Positions 9,035 to 17,784 of a DNA stretch of 64,000 bases are shown piece after piece. How positions within the stretch are numbered: position 1 is the first letter of the stretch; each line of letters opens with the position of its first letter. The notes beneath the pieces were generated by a model. It ran no database searches. It was not told the origin of the DNA and saw only the letters and a program-made list of their open reading frames with translations. The translations under genes and the position numbers were made by a program. The DNA comes from Anaerobacillus isosaccharinicus (GTDB taxonomy: Bacteria; Bacillota; Bacilli; Bacillales; Anaerobacillaceae): assembly GCF_001866075.3 (NCBI RefSeq), contig NZ_CP063356.1, positions 124,001 through 188,000 on the forward strand. Direction: 5' to 3'.

Positions 9035-10720
9035 TTAATCTCCTGAAGGAGGTAATACTACTGGTCTTGTGGTTGGATCAGCAATCATTCCACTTGGAGC
9101 TAGTGGATCACGATTTGTATTCTTAATTGTTGTCGCTTTTGAACTATTGTGACAAGCCCAACAACCAGACATACCGGTAAACTTCTTTAAAGCTGAAGAT
9201 GGATTTTTATCTAGCATATAATCTTTAGCATTTTCTAAAGACAGAGTCTCATTACCATCAACTTTAAACGGAGCACGTTCTGCTAATTCATAAATATTCT
9301 CACCCATACCGTCTACCATTATTTCAACATCAGAACCATGAGCATAATGGCAACGTAAGCAAGTATATGTCGCACTACTTGTTGTATGACCATATGAAGT
9401 TTTGTTAGCTTCAAAGATTTTTGTCGATGGGTCTTTAGATGCTGCTTGAACGTAGTCTGTATGGCAGCTTCCACAAAATACTGACATTTGAATTCCACTA
9501 GCCTTAGTAGCTGCAGTCCATAAATCAGGTACATCGTGTTTAGTTACTACATTTGACATACCAGGAACTGGATCAAGTTTTAGCTTAACTTGGTAAGCAC
9601 GACCAACTCTTGCTGTTACAAGATTATCTAAATTAGTTGTTTCAGAGTAAATTAGTCCTTTATCATACTTTAGGCCGACAGTTCCAGCACTATAATCATA
9701 ATGGTCAATAACTTTACCATCGTCATCTTTATGATATCTATTTTGGCTATCAAGAGTTACAGATTCAGTAAAGAATTGAACCTCATAACCATGTCTTGTA
9801 TCTCCACTACCACGATTATATGAATATAACCAAGGGTTTGTTGTTTTTGTATAGCTCCAAACTGCTGGATTACCTGTTGATGTAAGCTCATAAATCATAA
9901 TAACAGTTGCAGCTGGAATATCTTCATATCCAGTAGTTAATGAATGTTCTGCTTTTGTTCCTCTTACTGCCTTATATTTAACTGCACCTTGAGCAGCGCC
10001 TGTATTTCGATCAGCAAAATTCACAACAGAAACCATGTTTGCTTGAATACCACCAGCGGTTGCAGGCGTTAACCCCATGTTATTTGGATTGTAATGTAAC
10101 AAACGATCACTGTATGATCCGTGTGGAGCATGACAACTTGCGCAAGTGAATAGTCCGTCCCATGAACCTGTACCTGTTGGATTACCACCTGGGGCTGCTT
10201 TGATTTTTACAGCTCCAGTTGCTAAGTGAACACTCATGTTTCCTGCATGGGTCCCACCGAATGTACCAGCAGTACTTGGGCTATCAAAGAATGCTTCTCC
10301 GCTTTCATATACGTTATAAAAACCTAATGTTCCATCATGACAAGCTGAGCAAGTTTGAGCTGTGCTATCAGCAAATAATAAATTTCTCGATGATGCTGTA
10401 TGTGTTTGGTGACAGCTTGCACAAGAGTTTGTGTTGTTTTGATATGAACCATGTGTTTTGTGATCCTTAAGAACGCCATGGTTATCAAGCATATCCGTAG
10501 ATTTAATTACACCTTCAAAGTTTTCCCCTGGTTCATTTACACCAACCCCAGTGTTATTTGCATTGGGGTTGATTGTTCCTGTATCCTCAGGGTTCATTTC
10601 TTTATTATGCTCTACCCCTGGTGATGTTCCCGGTGGATTCGGTCCTTCTGCAAATGAAGATGTAGCCATAAACCCTAATAATAATATAAAACATATAATA
10701 CTAAAACTTACTTTTTTCAC
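9035..10720 (-). CDS. Secreted 6-heme c-type cytochrome (561 aa), doubled-CXXCH family
   Basis: A clear signal peptide (KKVSFSIICFILLLGFMATSSFA) precedes a Pro/Asn/Gly-rich N-terminus. Six CXXCH motifs follow: a doubled pair CASCH...CSACH, then CASCH, CGSCH, CLRCH and CWACH. A long heme-free stretch of about 200 residues, rich in Tyr, Gly and Thr, separates hemes 3 and 4 and may be a beta domain. The start is GTG, 8 nt after GGGGAGGT. It is the last gene of the upstream operon, behind an NHL gene, the same NHL-then-cytochrome order found at 7768-5545. The likely role is an extracellular electron carrier. Confidence 0.9.
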   Translation of the reverse strand: MKKVSFSIICFILLLGFMATSSFAEGPNPPGTSPGVEHNKEMNPEDTGTINPNANNTGVGVNEPGENFEGVIKSTDMLDNHGVLKDHKTHGSYQNNTNSCASCHQTHTASSRNLLFADSTAQTCSACHDGTLGFYNVYESGEAFFDSPSTAGTFGGTHAGNMSVHLATGAVKIKAAPGGNPTGTGSWDGLFTCASCHAPHGSYSDRLLHYNPNNMGLTPATAGGIQANMVSVVNFADRNTGAAQGAVKYKAVRGTKAEHSLTTGYEDIPAATVIMIYELTSTGNPAVWSYTKTTNPWLYSYNRGSGDTRHGYEVQFFTESVTLDSQNRYHKDDDGKVIDHYDYSAGTVGLKYDKGLIYSETTNLDNLVTARVGRAYQVKLKLDPVPGMSNVVTKHDVPDLWTAATKASGIQMSVFCGSCHTDYVQAASKDPSTKIFEANKTSYGHTTSSATYTCLRCHYAHGSDVEIMVDGMGENIYELAERAPFKVDGNETLSLENAKDYMLDKNPSSALKKFTGMSGCWACHNSSKATTIKNTNRDPLAPSGMIADPTTRPVVLPPSGD

Positions 10721-10816
10721 TAGATTTACCTCCCCGTTTAATTTTTTTTTTTATTTTCTAACTCTATATCTGACGATCCCTTACAACCACCCCCTTAAAA
10801 GTTAAATGAATTACTA

Positions 10817-11788
10817 TTATTGAAAAACAGAAATCCTTTGGTTAATAGTATCAGTGATGAAAATTTTATTGTTTTCATCAATGTACAATCCGTTAGGCAG
10901 ATATAGCTGTCCTGGTCCTTCTCCTAAGCCACCAAACTGAAATAATTCTTTTCCATCTTTATCAAATCCATAGACTATATGAGTTAAATTACTAACAACA
11001 TAAATTGTTCCACTCGAACTTATTCCAATTCCTCTAGGATTAACGAACACGGAACTGCCATCCGAACTACTAGCACCATTGATAATGTTTAGAAAGTTAC
11101 CTTCTTTATCAAAGCTCTGAACACGTTGATTGCCTGTATCTACAACATAGATATTACCTTCGCTATCAGCTGTTACAGCGTTAGGAGCTAAAAATTGTCC
11201 TGGGTTCTCTCCAAATCCTCCTATTTCTAGCGTTATTTCTCCTGACATATTCAACACAATTACTTTATTAGCTTGAATGTCAGTTACATAAACATGATTA
11301 TTTATAATCCTTAATCCTGCGGGTGATGTAATCCTCTTTTCCTTACTTAAATTTGGAGCGAAGTATTCTATAAATTCACCTTTTGAATCATGGATAGAAA
11401 TATCACCATTGTACATATCAGCTACGAAAACTCTACCTTGATTGTCACCGGAAATGCCATAAGGAAAATTAAACTTACCTGGGCCCTTGCCAGCCTCACC
11501 AAATGTAAATAACGGTGCTCCTGCCAAATCAAAAACTTGAACCCTTTTGTTATTTGTATCCGTAACGTAAATAAATTCATTCGTTTTTGTAACATCCATT
11601 GGTTTATTTAAGGTTAGCGCAAAGTCGCCGTGAAGAAAGTCAGTAAATCTTGGAGCGCCATTACTGCTATCAAACCCCTGCAAACCTGTTGGTAATGCAT
11701 AAGATGAATTGGCAAAAATTAAACCAAACACTACGGTGTTAATTATGATAATTGCAACCATCCCAACATAAACTGTTAGTCTATTCAT
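10817..11788 (-). CDS. NHL-repeat beta-propeller protein with N-terminal anchor
   Basis: About 323 residues. A hydrophobic segment at about residues 5-28 anchors or exports the protein, and the rest is a set of NHL blades: NEFIYVTDTNNKRVQVFD, GRVFVADMYNGDISI, NHVYVTDIQANKVIVL, GNIYVVDTGNQRVQSFD and NKIFITDTINQRISVFQ. The ATG at 11786-11788 is preferred, because GGTGAG lies 5 nt upstream; an alternative GTG two codons earlier overlaps the TPR stop. It is a paralogue of the NHL protein at 6824-7768, and each precedes a 6-heme exported cytochrome. A scaffold or docking role is inferred. Confidence 0.83.
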   Translation of the reverse strand: MNRLTVYVGMVAIIIINTVVFGLIFANSSYALPTGLQGFDSSNGAPRFTDFLHGDFALTLNKPMDVTKTNEFIYVTDTNNKRVQVFDLAGAPLFTFGEAGKGPGKFNFPYGISGDNQGRVFVADMYNGDISIHDSKGEFIEYFAPNLSKEKRITSPAGLRIINNHVYVTDIQANKVIVLNMSGEITLEIGGFGENPGQFLAPNAVTADSEGNIYVVDTGNQRVQSFDKEGNFLNIINGASSSDGSSVFVNPRGIGISSSGTIYVVSNLTHIVYGFDKDGKELFQFGGLGEGPGQLYLPNGLYIDENNKIFITDTINQRISVFQ

Positions 11789-11790
11789 TG

Positions 11791-12561
11791 TCACTCACCC
11801 ACATTTTTAAGTTCATTTTTTTCGATCCGGTCTAAAGCCACTGCTGCATTTTCATAAAGCGGGTCATATTGGAGTGCATCTTTATATATTTCAACTGCTG
11901 TTTTTAAATCACCTTGAGCCTCAGCAACTAATCCGATTTGATATATAATGTCAGAATTAGCAGGCGCTAGCTTGTTTGCTTCATTAAGTGCATTTAAAGC
12001 TTCTTCTAACATGTTTAGGTGTCGGTAGGTAATACCTAATTGTGCATGACCTTTATAATCTCTTGGTGCAATATCTACGGTCTTTCCAAACATAGATAAT
12101 GCTTCATAATGTTTTTTTTCATCCAAGTAAACTAACCCTAGATTATAGTAAGCGTCATAATACTTATCATCTTGGTCTAAAACGTATTTAAACTCTTGAA
12201 TGGCACTATTATTATTTCCTTTTAAATAATGGGTATAGCCTAAGATAATTCGGTCTTCTAAGCTGTTAGGATTTATTTTTACCTTTTCTTCATAGAAAGC
12301 TAGCTGTTCATTGATTCTTTTTGCTTCCAAGCTGTTCCAAAAGTAAAAGTGACCCAAAGCATAACCTCCACCAGTACTGAAAAATAACGTTAATGTTAGG
12401 ATTGTAATTGCTTGTATTTTTGTAAACGTTTTATTAAATTTTTTAGACGTGACTCCTCCTTTTTCATTTTCAAAATCTTGTAATAGCTCTTTTCGAATTT
12501 GCTCTCTTAACTCTCTTTCTGTTTGCTCGTCTAAAGGTGATTTGGAATTGTTAGGTTCCAT
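11791..12561 (-). CDS. Membrane-anchored TPR protein
   Basis: About 256 residues. A charged cytoplasmic N-terminus (residues 1-50) leads into one transmembrane helix (about 53-75) and then five or so tetratricopeptide repeats (YDAYYNLGLVYLDEKKHYEAL, YKGHAQLGITYRHLNMLEEAL and others). The start chosen is the ATG 7 nt after AGGAGGG. It is translationally linked to the NHL gene. TPR proteins such as NrfG and CcmI help attach heme to multiheme cytochromes in Gram-negative bacteria. A similar maturation or assembly role here is plausible but inferred from context only. Confidence 0.8.
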   Translation of the reverse strand: MEPNNSKSPLDEQTERELREQIRKELLQDFENEKGGVTSKKFNKTFTKIQAITILTLTLFFSTGGGYALGHFYFWNSLEAKRINEQLAFYEEKVKINPNSLEDRIILGYTHYLKGNNNSAIQEFKYVLDQDDKYYDAYYNLGLVYLDEKKHYEALSMFGKTVDIAPRDYKGHAQLGITYRHLNMLEEALNALNEANKLAPANSDIIYQIGLVAEAQGDLKTAVEIYKDALQYDPLYENAAVALDRIEKNELKNVGE

Positions 12562-12581
12562 TTTCATACCCTCCTGTTTGT

Positions 12582-13742
12582 TTATTCGCCTTCTCTTTTA
12601 CTAACGGTATGACATTTGGTACAAGTAGTTTCGACATGACAATTTAAACATGTTTTTTCAAACTTTTGATTATCTGGTATCGGAACTGGGTGTCTTCTTT
12701 TCCATTCACTTTTGTGATTACTAGGATGACAAGATGAACACGAAATGTTCGTAACAGGCGTTTCTGAAAATGCTTGATTTTCATGACATGTAAAACAAGT
12801 ATCTTTTGTTTCATCTGCTAACCTACCGTGATTCATTAAAAATAGACGGTCATTATGACTATTCGGTCGAACACTGTGGCAAGTAATACAGTATGTGTTT
12901 GTTTTTGCGTACTGTTGAACTGTGAAAAGTTTTTCTATTGTATCAGAATTAATGTATTTCATGTAGTTTGTTTGTTCACGGAATTCTTTAATTGGATTTT
13001 TCGACATATATGAGTGACAACTTTCGCAATACATTAGATCTTGAGAAGCCAAATTTCCGTGCTTCCCTTTTAGAAAATCATCTTCTTCATGGGTTTCTGG
13101 GAGCATTCCTGTGGTATGACATGTCTCACATGTTAGGGGGGCACCCCTCAGTTCATGGCAATCCATACATTTTGACATCACTGGCCTTACAGATTTTTCG
13201 TCTTTCATAAACCTTTTGGCAAGCGTTTCATTCCAACGTTGATAATCACTTTTATACGTAACTCGTTTCTCAGACACCTTTCCATGAGCAACACCATCAT
13301 GGCAGGTTACACAGGCAACTTCCTTAGTTTCATGAATATCATGGTCTATAACGATATCCCCGGATGTTGAAACATCTCGATTTGACATGTTATGGCAAGC
13401 AGTACATGATTCATTAGGAATATAGCTAGGCATCCTAATTGGCGCGATATAGTTATCTGTTATTGTATGGTATAGCTGTTTAATGCCTCCCGCTTTTTGT
13501 TTCGCTAAATTTTCCAATCCTGGCTGTACGTGGCATTGTACACATTCGACTTGGCTATGTGAGGATGCCTCCCAAGTTAATACTTGTGGTTTCATACTAT
13601 GGCAATTTGCACAAAAGCTAGAAGATGATGTTGCATGAACACCGATTTTTAATATAAAGGCTGCTCCAACAATTATTATGATTAGAACAGTCATAAACTT
13701 TATGATCTTTAGCTTTTTGGATAAAGACTGTTCCTTCTCCAT
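12582..13742 (-). CDS. NapC/NirT-like membrane-anchored 12-heme cytochrome c
   Basis: About 386 residues with one N-terminal transmembrane helix (about 15-38) and twelve CXXCH motifs: CANCH, CVQCH, CTACH, CVTCH, CMDCH, CETCH, CESCH, CITCH, CFTCH, CSSCH, CLNCH and CTKCH. The first four resemble the tetraheme quinol-oxidising head of NapC/NirT/CymA, including SHSQVECVQCH and KQLYHTITDNY. The remaining eight extend it. The start is the ATG 6 nt after GAGGTG. It follows the 10-heme paralogue and precedes the TPR gene by 20 bp. It probably takes electrons from menaquinol or from the 10-heme partner and passes them outward. Confidence 0.88.
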   Translation of the reverse strand: MEKEQSLSKKLKIIKFMTVLIIIIVGAAFILKIGVHATSSSSFCANCHSMKPQVLTWEASSHSQVECVQCHVQPGLENLAKQKAGGIKQLYHTITDNYIAPIRMPSYIPNESCTACHNMSNRDVSTSGDIVIDHDIHETKEVACVTCHDGVAHGKVSEKRVTYKSDYQRWNETLAKRFMKDEKSVRPVMSKCMDCHELRGAPLTCETCHTTGMLPETHEEDDFLKGKHGNLASQDLMYCESCHSYMSKNPIKEFREQTNYMKYINSDTIEKLFTVQQYAKTNTYCITCHSVRPNSHNDRLFLMNHGRLADETKDTCFTCHENQAFSETPVTNISCSSCHPSNHKSEWKRRHPVPIPDNQKFEKTCLNCHVETTCTKCHTVSKREGE

Positions 13743-13815
13743 AAGTGTCACCTCTCACAATTGTTAGTTGGTTGACCTTTAGTCAATAGTTAATTATTTC
13801 AAACTAACATTCTAT

Positions 13816-15087
13816 TTATTTTGCATCTTTTAATCCAGTTCTATGGCAGAACATGCAATATACATCAGTTGCTGCAGTTTGACTTTCATTTTTTTCGTAA
13901 TCGTGACACACGTAACATTCTCTTTTTTGCTGCTTAGTTTCAGCAAAATCAGCGTGACCAGTGAGCCATTCTTCATCATCACCGTGTCCTGGCGGACGTT
14001 CAGTGTGACATGTAAAACAGAAAATACTATTTCGCGATTCACTCTTTACCACAAAGATATCTGGAACATAGAATTCTAGATTTGGCTTACTTCCAGGGTT
14101 TAAAATTTCGTCAATTGAAGTAGCAGCTACTCGTTTTATCCATTTTGCTTCTTCATGGCAGGTTAGACAGTTGTTTAAGTCAGTTAATGCATAGCTGCCA
14201 TGGTTTTCATTCCAGCCATGTTTCTGGTGATTTAACGGTGTAGCAACTTCTAGATGACATGTTAGGCAATCCATTGAAAGCTCCACATCGCCATGTTGTT
14301 TACCTAGTCCTTGCAAAATCAGATTTGATGTATAGGACTTGTCATCCACTTTGTGCCCTTCTTCAATTGAGCTTGGTGGTGATGACATGACGTATGAAAT
14401 ATCTTCCCATGGCTTTAATCCTTGGTTTACTTTATCATGACAGTCAATACAAGTACCCATATTAGGGCTAGTGTAAGCAGTTTTAACTAAGATATCTGCA
14501 TTTTCCTCGATCCAGTGATCGTATGCATCATGTGTATTAAGACCTCTTTCAACAACTTTTGCATGTGCTACACCAGAGTGACATGTTAAACAAGGTATTT
14601 CTGCCTCAATATGGCCTTCATGATTAACAATTAAATCACCTGTGGCAGTTACCATCCGGTTAAATGAGTGACACTTAACACAGACAACATCTTCAACTTT
14701 TTTATGAGCATAAATTGGATTAGGAACAGTTCTGGTAACATGATGGTACAATTCCTTCATTGCGCCGATTTTTGATTTTATTTTATTATCAATACCTGGC
14801 TTAATATGGCAATCGACACAATTTACTTGACTGTGTGAAGTAACTTTATGAGTTACAGCTTCAGGAGACATTTCATGACAGCTTGCGCAAAATGTATTCG
14901 TAGAGGTTGCTGCAATTGCCCCGTATGAACCTCCTGCTAATCCTATGAAAGTTAACACTAAGAAAAATAATAGCTTCCACCTATTTAGTGGATCTTTCCA
15001 ATCTGTGGTTTTAAAGCGCTTCCACAGCCTTTTAATAACCGACCCTCTTTTAGCTTTTCCTTCTATAATTTCATCTTCCTTATTCAT
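13816..15087 (-). CDS. NapC/NirT-like membrane-anchored 10-heme cytochrome c
   Basis: About 423 residues: a basic cytoplasmic stretch, one transmembrane helix (about 38-60), then ten CXXCH motifs (CASCH, CVDCH, CVKCH, CLTCH, CIDCH, CLTCH, CLTCH, CFTCH, CYVCH, CMFCH). The head aligns by eye with the 12-heme neighbour (SHSQVNCVDCH, KELYHHVTRTV), so the two are paralogues. The ATG at 15085-15087 is preferred, with GGGGGTGG 5-7 nt upstream; an earlier ATG at 15100 overlaps that site. This is the first gene of the cytochrome locus, directly behind two copies of the TGTGAA repeat module. Quinol oxidation is inferred from the NapC-like head. Confidence 0.88.
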   Translation of the reverse strand: MNKEDEIIEGKAKRGSVIKRLWKRFKTTDWKDPLNRWKLLFFLVLTFIGLAGGSYGAIAATSTNTFCASCHEMSPEAVTHKVTSHSQVNCVDCHIKPGIDNKIKSKIGAMKELYHHVTRTVPNPIYAHKKVEDVVCVKCHSFNRMVTATGDLIVNHEGHIEAEIPCLTCHSGVAHAKVVERGLNTHDAYDHWIEENADILVKTAYTSPNMGTCIDCHDKVNQGLKPWEDISYVMSSPPSSIEEGHKVDDKSYTSNLILQGLGKQHGDVELSMDCLTCHLEVATPLNHQKHGWNENHGSYALTDLNNCLTCHEEAKWIKRVAATSIDEILNPGSKPNLEFYVPDIFVVKSESRNSIFCFTCHTERPPGHGDDEEWLTGHADFAETKQQKRECYVCHDYEKNESQTAATDVYCMFCHRTGLKDAK

Positions 15088-15112
15088 AATTTCCACCCCC
15101 ATGTAGTTATAT

Positions 15113-15267
15113 AGTTAGTACCTACTCACTCACATAATAATCTTTAATACAATAAAATACTCGTGACGCAAATGTGAATTATGTGTTTTTGTGTGAAGTT
15201 GTGTTCTACTTGTGAATACCAATATATCTAACTTTAGCAAGAATATTACCTATTTAATAGTGTTAAT
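15113..15267 (-). promoter_or_regulatory. Regulatory repeat module, copy A (ResD-like boxes)
   Basis: This is one of three related ~155-bp modules. It contains TGTGAA at 15173, 15192 and 15211, exactly 19 bp apart, with extra TGTG words near 15182 and 15200, roughly one helical turn apart. The last box reads CTTGTGAAT, close to the TTTGTGAAT element reported for ResD in B. subtilis. It ends with a conserved ACCTATTTAATAGTGTTAA tail. It lies 26 bp upstream of the 10-heme cytochrome gene. Together with copy B it fills the 15088-15545 gap. Confidence 0.65.
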
Positions 15268-15287
15268 TAATATTACTTAATTTTATT

Positions 15288-15442
15288 AGTTAGTATCCAC
15301 TCACCATCATAGTAATCTCTCAATTCAAAAAATACTCGTGTCAGAAATGTGAATTGTGTATTTATATGTAAATTTGTGATCTATTTGTGAATGCCACTAT
15401 TTCTAACTTCGAAAACGAAAATACGTATTTAATAGTATTAAC
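15288..15442 (-). promoter_or_regulatory. Regulatory repeat module, copy B (ResD-like boxes)
   Basis: A diverged tandem copy of the module at 15113, offset by 175 bp. The three boxes TGTGAA (15348), TGTAAA (15367) and TGTGAA (15386) keep the 19-bp spacing. The third is an exact TTTGTGAAT. The ends are also conserved, from AGTTAGTA to TATTTAATAGTATTAAC. Confidence 0.65.
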
Positions 15443-15476
15443 TTGCACACTTTATAGTTTTTTGAGAACAATAAAA

Positions 15477-15524
15477 AGAAACTTCATTCTACACTGTTAT
15501 AAATACATGGAGAATAAAGTTTCT
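15477..15524 (-). terminator. Terminator after the PAS-GGDEF gene
   Basis: AGAAACTTCATTCT pairs with AGAATAAAGTTTCT (one mismatch) around a 20-nt loop. Runs of T follow on both strands. It begins about 22 nt beyond the stop at 15546 and insulates the GGDEF gene from the cytochrome operon. Confidence 0.75.
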
Positions 15525-15545
15525 GTTTTTTTATAAATTAAGTTA

Positions 15546-16505
15546 TTACAAATGATACAACTCATATCCATTCCTACCATTTTCCTTTGAACAGTAAAGA
15601 GCACTATCAGCATTTTTTAGTAAGGTATTAATGTCGGTTCCGTGGAAAGGGAAAAGACTTATTCCTATACTTGTAGTGACGTTGAATACTTGGTTTTCAT
15701 ATGAGAATGGATCTTCCATCATTTCTTTTATACTTTCACTTATTGTAATTATGTCATTTTCACTTTCTAAATTTGGTGCAAGTATAATAAACTCATCTCC
15801 ACCCCATCTGGCAATCGTAAATGATGGAGAAAACAGTTTTTGTAACCGTCTTGATACTTCCTGTAGTAGTTTATCACCTGCCAAATGTCCAAAATTATCA
15901 TTTACAACTTTAAAGTGGTCAATATCAAGAACAAAGACTGTAATGGTATGTTCTCCATCTTTGTTTTTTTCCATAAAGTCCGCTAAAAATTTGTGGATAT
16001 ACCAACGATTTGGTAAGTTCGTTAAATTATCGTGATATGCCATATGTTCAATTTGTTGTTCTGCTCTCTTTCGAGCAGTAATATCTAACCCGAATCCCAG
16101 AAGGTATTCTCCATCAAAACTATCATCAAGGTGAATAATCGTTTTCCCATTATACATATGTACTTCTGATTCCTGAAATTTTACTACTGTTTCTTTTGTT
16201 AAAAATTGTTTAGTCTCCCAAACCTCAAGATCCTCTTGCCTAACTTTTTCGGCAATAACCCTTGGAAAAAGATCAAAAACAGTTTTTCCTTGGACTTCTT
16301 CTCTAGTCATTTTATTACAATCACAAGCCCTCTTATTTGCAAAAATGGTCCGACCTTGTTTATCTTCAACAAAAATATTAATTGGCAAAGAATCTAAAAT
16401 TTTTTCATAGAGCGTTTCTTTTTTTACCAATTCATTTATAAGCTCTTGTTCACGCTTTTTTAATTCTTCAATTTTTTTTTCATAAATATTGGCTGTTTGA
16501 TCCAT
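15546..16505 (-). CDS. PAS-GGDEF diguanylate cyclase
   Basis: About 319 residues: a coiled-coil start (about 5-35), a PAS domain (about 38-150, with PINIFVEDKQGRTIFANKRA and the LGFGLDITARKRAE exit), then a GGDEF domain (about 160-315). The active-site loop ARWGGDEFIIL is intact, as are the NLPNRW and DIDHFKVVND metal- and nucleotide-binding segments, so it should make cyclic di-GMP. No RxxD inhibitory site precedes GGDEF. The ATG at 16503-16505 with GGGGGTG just upstream is preferred over an upstream TTG. No membrane segment is present. It sits behind a third copy of the module that precedes the cytochromes, which suggests co-regulation. Confidence 0.9.
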   Translation of the reverse strand: MDQTANIYEKKIEELKKREQELINELVKKETLYEKILDSLPINIFVEDKQGRTIFANKRACDCNKMTREEVQGKTVFDLFPRVIAEKVRQEDLEVWETKQFLTKETVVKFQESEVHMYNGKTIIHLDDSFDGEYLLGFGLDITARKRAEQQIEHMAYHDNLTNLPNRWYIHKFLADFMEKNKDGEHTITVFVLDIDHFKVVNDNFGHLAGDKLLQEVSRRLQKLFSPSFTIARWGGDEFIILAPNLESENDIITISESIKEMMEDPFSYENQVFNVTTSIGISLFPFHGTDINTLLKNADSALYCSKENGRNGYELYHL

Positions 16506-16951
16506 AACACACCCCCAAAAAAACAAGCCTTAACTTCCTTTAAACAATGTGAACTGACCTGAGTTAACAATCTTCCTACTGTTGTAATAATTTGTTTTTA
16601 AAAATTAAAAGCTAAATTAGCTCAATTCTCAAATATAGTAAATTCAACTTTGTTAGTAAATACTCACCAACATCATCAACTTCATATTATTCTCTATTTT
16701 TAGATATTACTCGTGAAAAATATGTGAATTATGTATTTTTATGTGAAGTTGTGTTCTACTTGTGAATGCCACTATTTTTAGCTTTAATAAGTAAATTACC
16801 TACTTAATAGTTAAAACTACAGTGAAAATGCTTAAATAATCCAGCTATTCTATTCACACCTTCATAAAGTAAGTTTCTTGAGACTAAAATTGCTATTTAA
16901 ATATAAAAAAAGAGAATTAGCCTAAATGCTATTTCTCTTAACCCTTATTTT
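16506..16951. other. Intergenic region between the GGDEF gene and the broken TetR gene
   Basis: The only organised element here is regulatory module C (16652-16816). The remainder is AT-rich, with no recognisable gene, and has an A-run at 16903-16912 near the end of the TetR remnant. Confidence 0.5.
16652..16816 (-). promoter_or_regulatory. Regulatory repeat module, copy C (ResD-like boxes)
   Basis: The third copy of the module found at 15113 and 15288, about 150 bp upstream of the GGDEF gene. TGTGAA occurs at 16723, 16742 and 16761, again exactly 19 bp apart. Flanks are shared with the other copies (GTTAGTA, TACTCACC, ATTACTCGTGA, TACTTAATAGTTAA). Copies A and C are more alike within the box region than either is to B. 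Confidence 0.65.
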
Positions 16952-17575
16952 TTAAATTTCAAAACTGTAGTTATGCATAATTTTAGCAGGAGGAATTCCA
17001 CTTAAACCCCTCGCAAAAACTTTAACACTATGTTCTATGAAGATCTCCATGGGAATTTCCGCCACATTCTCTACTGAAATAAATTGGGATGAAGAATAAC
17101 CCAAGTTCATTAAAATAAAACTCATAGCTGTATATTCAATATCGAGATCTCCTATCTTTCCCATATCTCTCATTTCAGTTAAATAATCTATTAATTATTG
17201 CTTCATGAGTCTTGGATTAGCTGAAATCTGTTCTGAAATTTCATCATGGATGCCACTCTCTTTAAAAGCTAGAAGGAGAACTTTTTTATTTTCATTAACT
17301 ACACGATGATAGGTTCTACTTAAATTAACAAGGTCTACTTCAAGGTCATAAACTAAATCTTCTTTAGAATATAGTAGATTATCCTTAAAGGAAACTGTGC
17401 ACTTTTCTATTAGTTTTTCTAATATTTGCTTCTTAGTGTTAAATTTTCGAAACAATGTCATTTCAGCTAATCCAGCCACTTGAGCTATTTCCCGAGTAGT
17501 TGTGGCCGTGTACCCCTTAACACTCATTAAATCAATCGCTGCTTCAAGAATTTTATTTCTAGTCTCTTGTGGCAT
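16952..17575 (-). pseudogene. TetR/AcrR-family regulator interrupted by an in-frame TAA
   Basis: An N-terminal TetR helix-turn-helix (EIAQVAGLAEMTLFRKF, residues 28-44) opens a 126-residue frame that stops at TAA 17195-17197. The same frame continues without a shift through LIDYLTEMRDMG to a stop at 16952. Together they give about 207 residues, the normal TetR length, so a single base change explains the break. The stop falls in the ligand-binding half and would leave a truncated DNA-binding protein. It lies next to the leucine-degradation operon, where TetR-type acyl-CoA-responsive repressors are common, so that operon may now be deregulated. A sequencing error remains possible. Confidence 0.8.
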
Positions 17576-17784
17576 AAAGTTTTCCTCCTTTCAAAAACAC
17601 CGTAACAAACTTTACCATATTATTTAACATTAATACATATATATATTTAATAATAATTATTATAATTAAGTATGTCAATAAAAATAGTTACTTTATACCA
17701 TTTATAATAGGTATATTGTAGTGAATAATTTAACCTCCAATGGTATTGCAACGAACTGCATTAGACTTATCTCTGTAAAAAAAA

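Noticed and set aside
17195-17197. Second selenocysteine codon in the TetR gene
   Set aside because: The codon is TAA, which is not recoded as selenocysteine.
17650-17663. 14-bp AT palindrome upstream of the TetR gene as operator
   Set aside because: It is pure A/T in an AT-rich stretch, so such palindromes are expected by chance.
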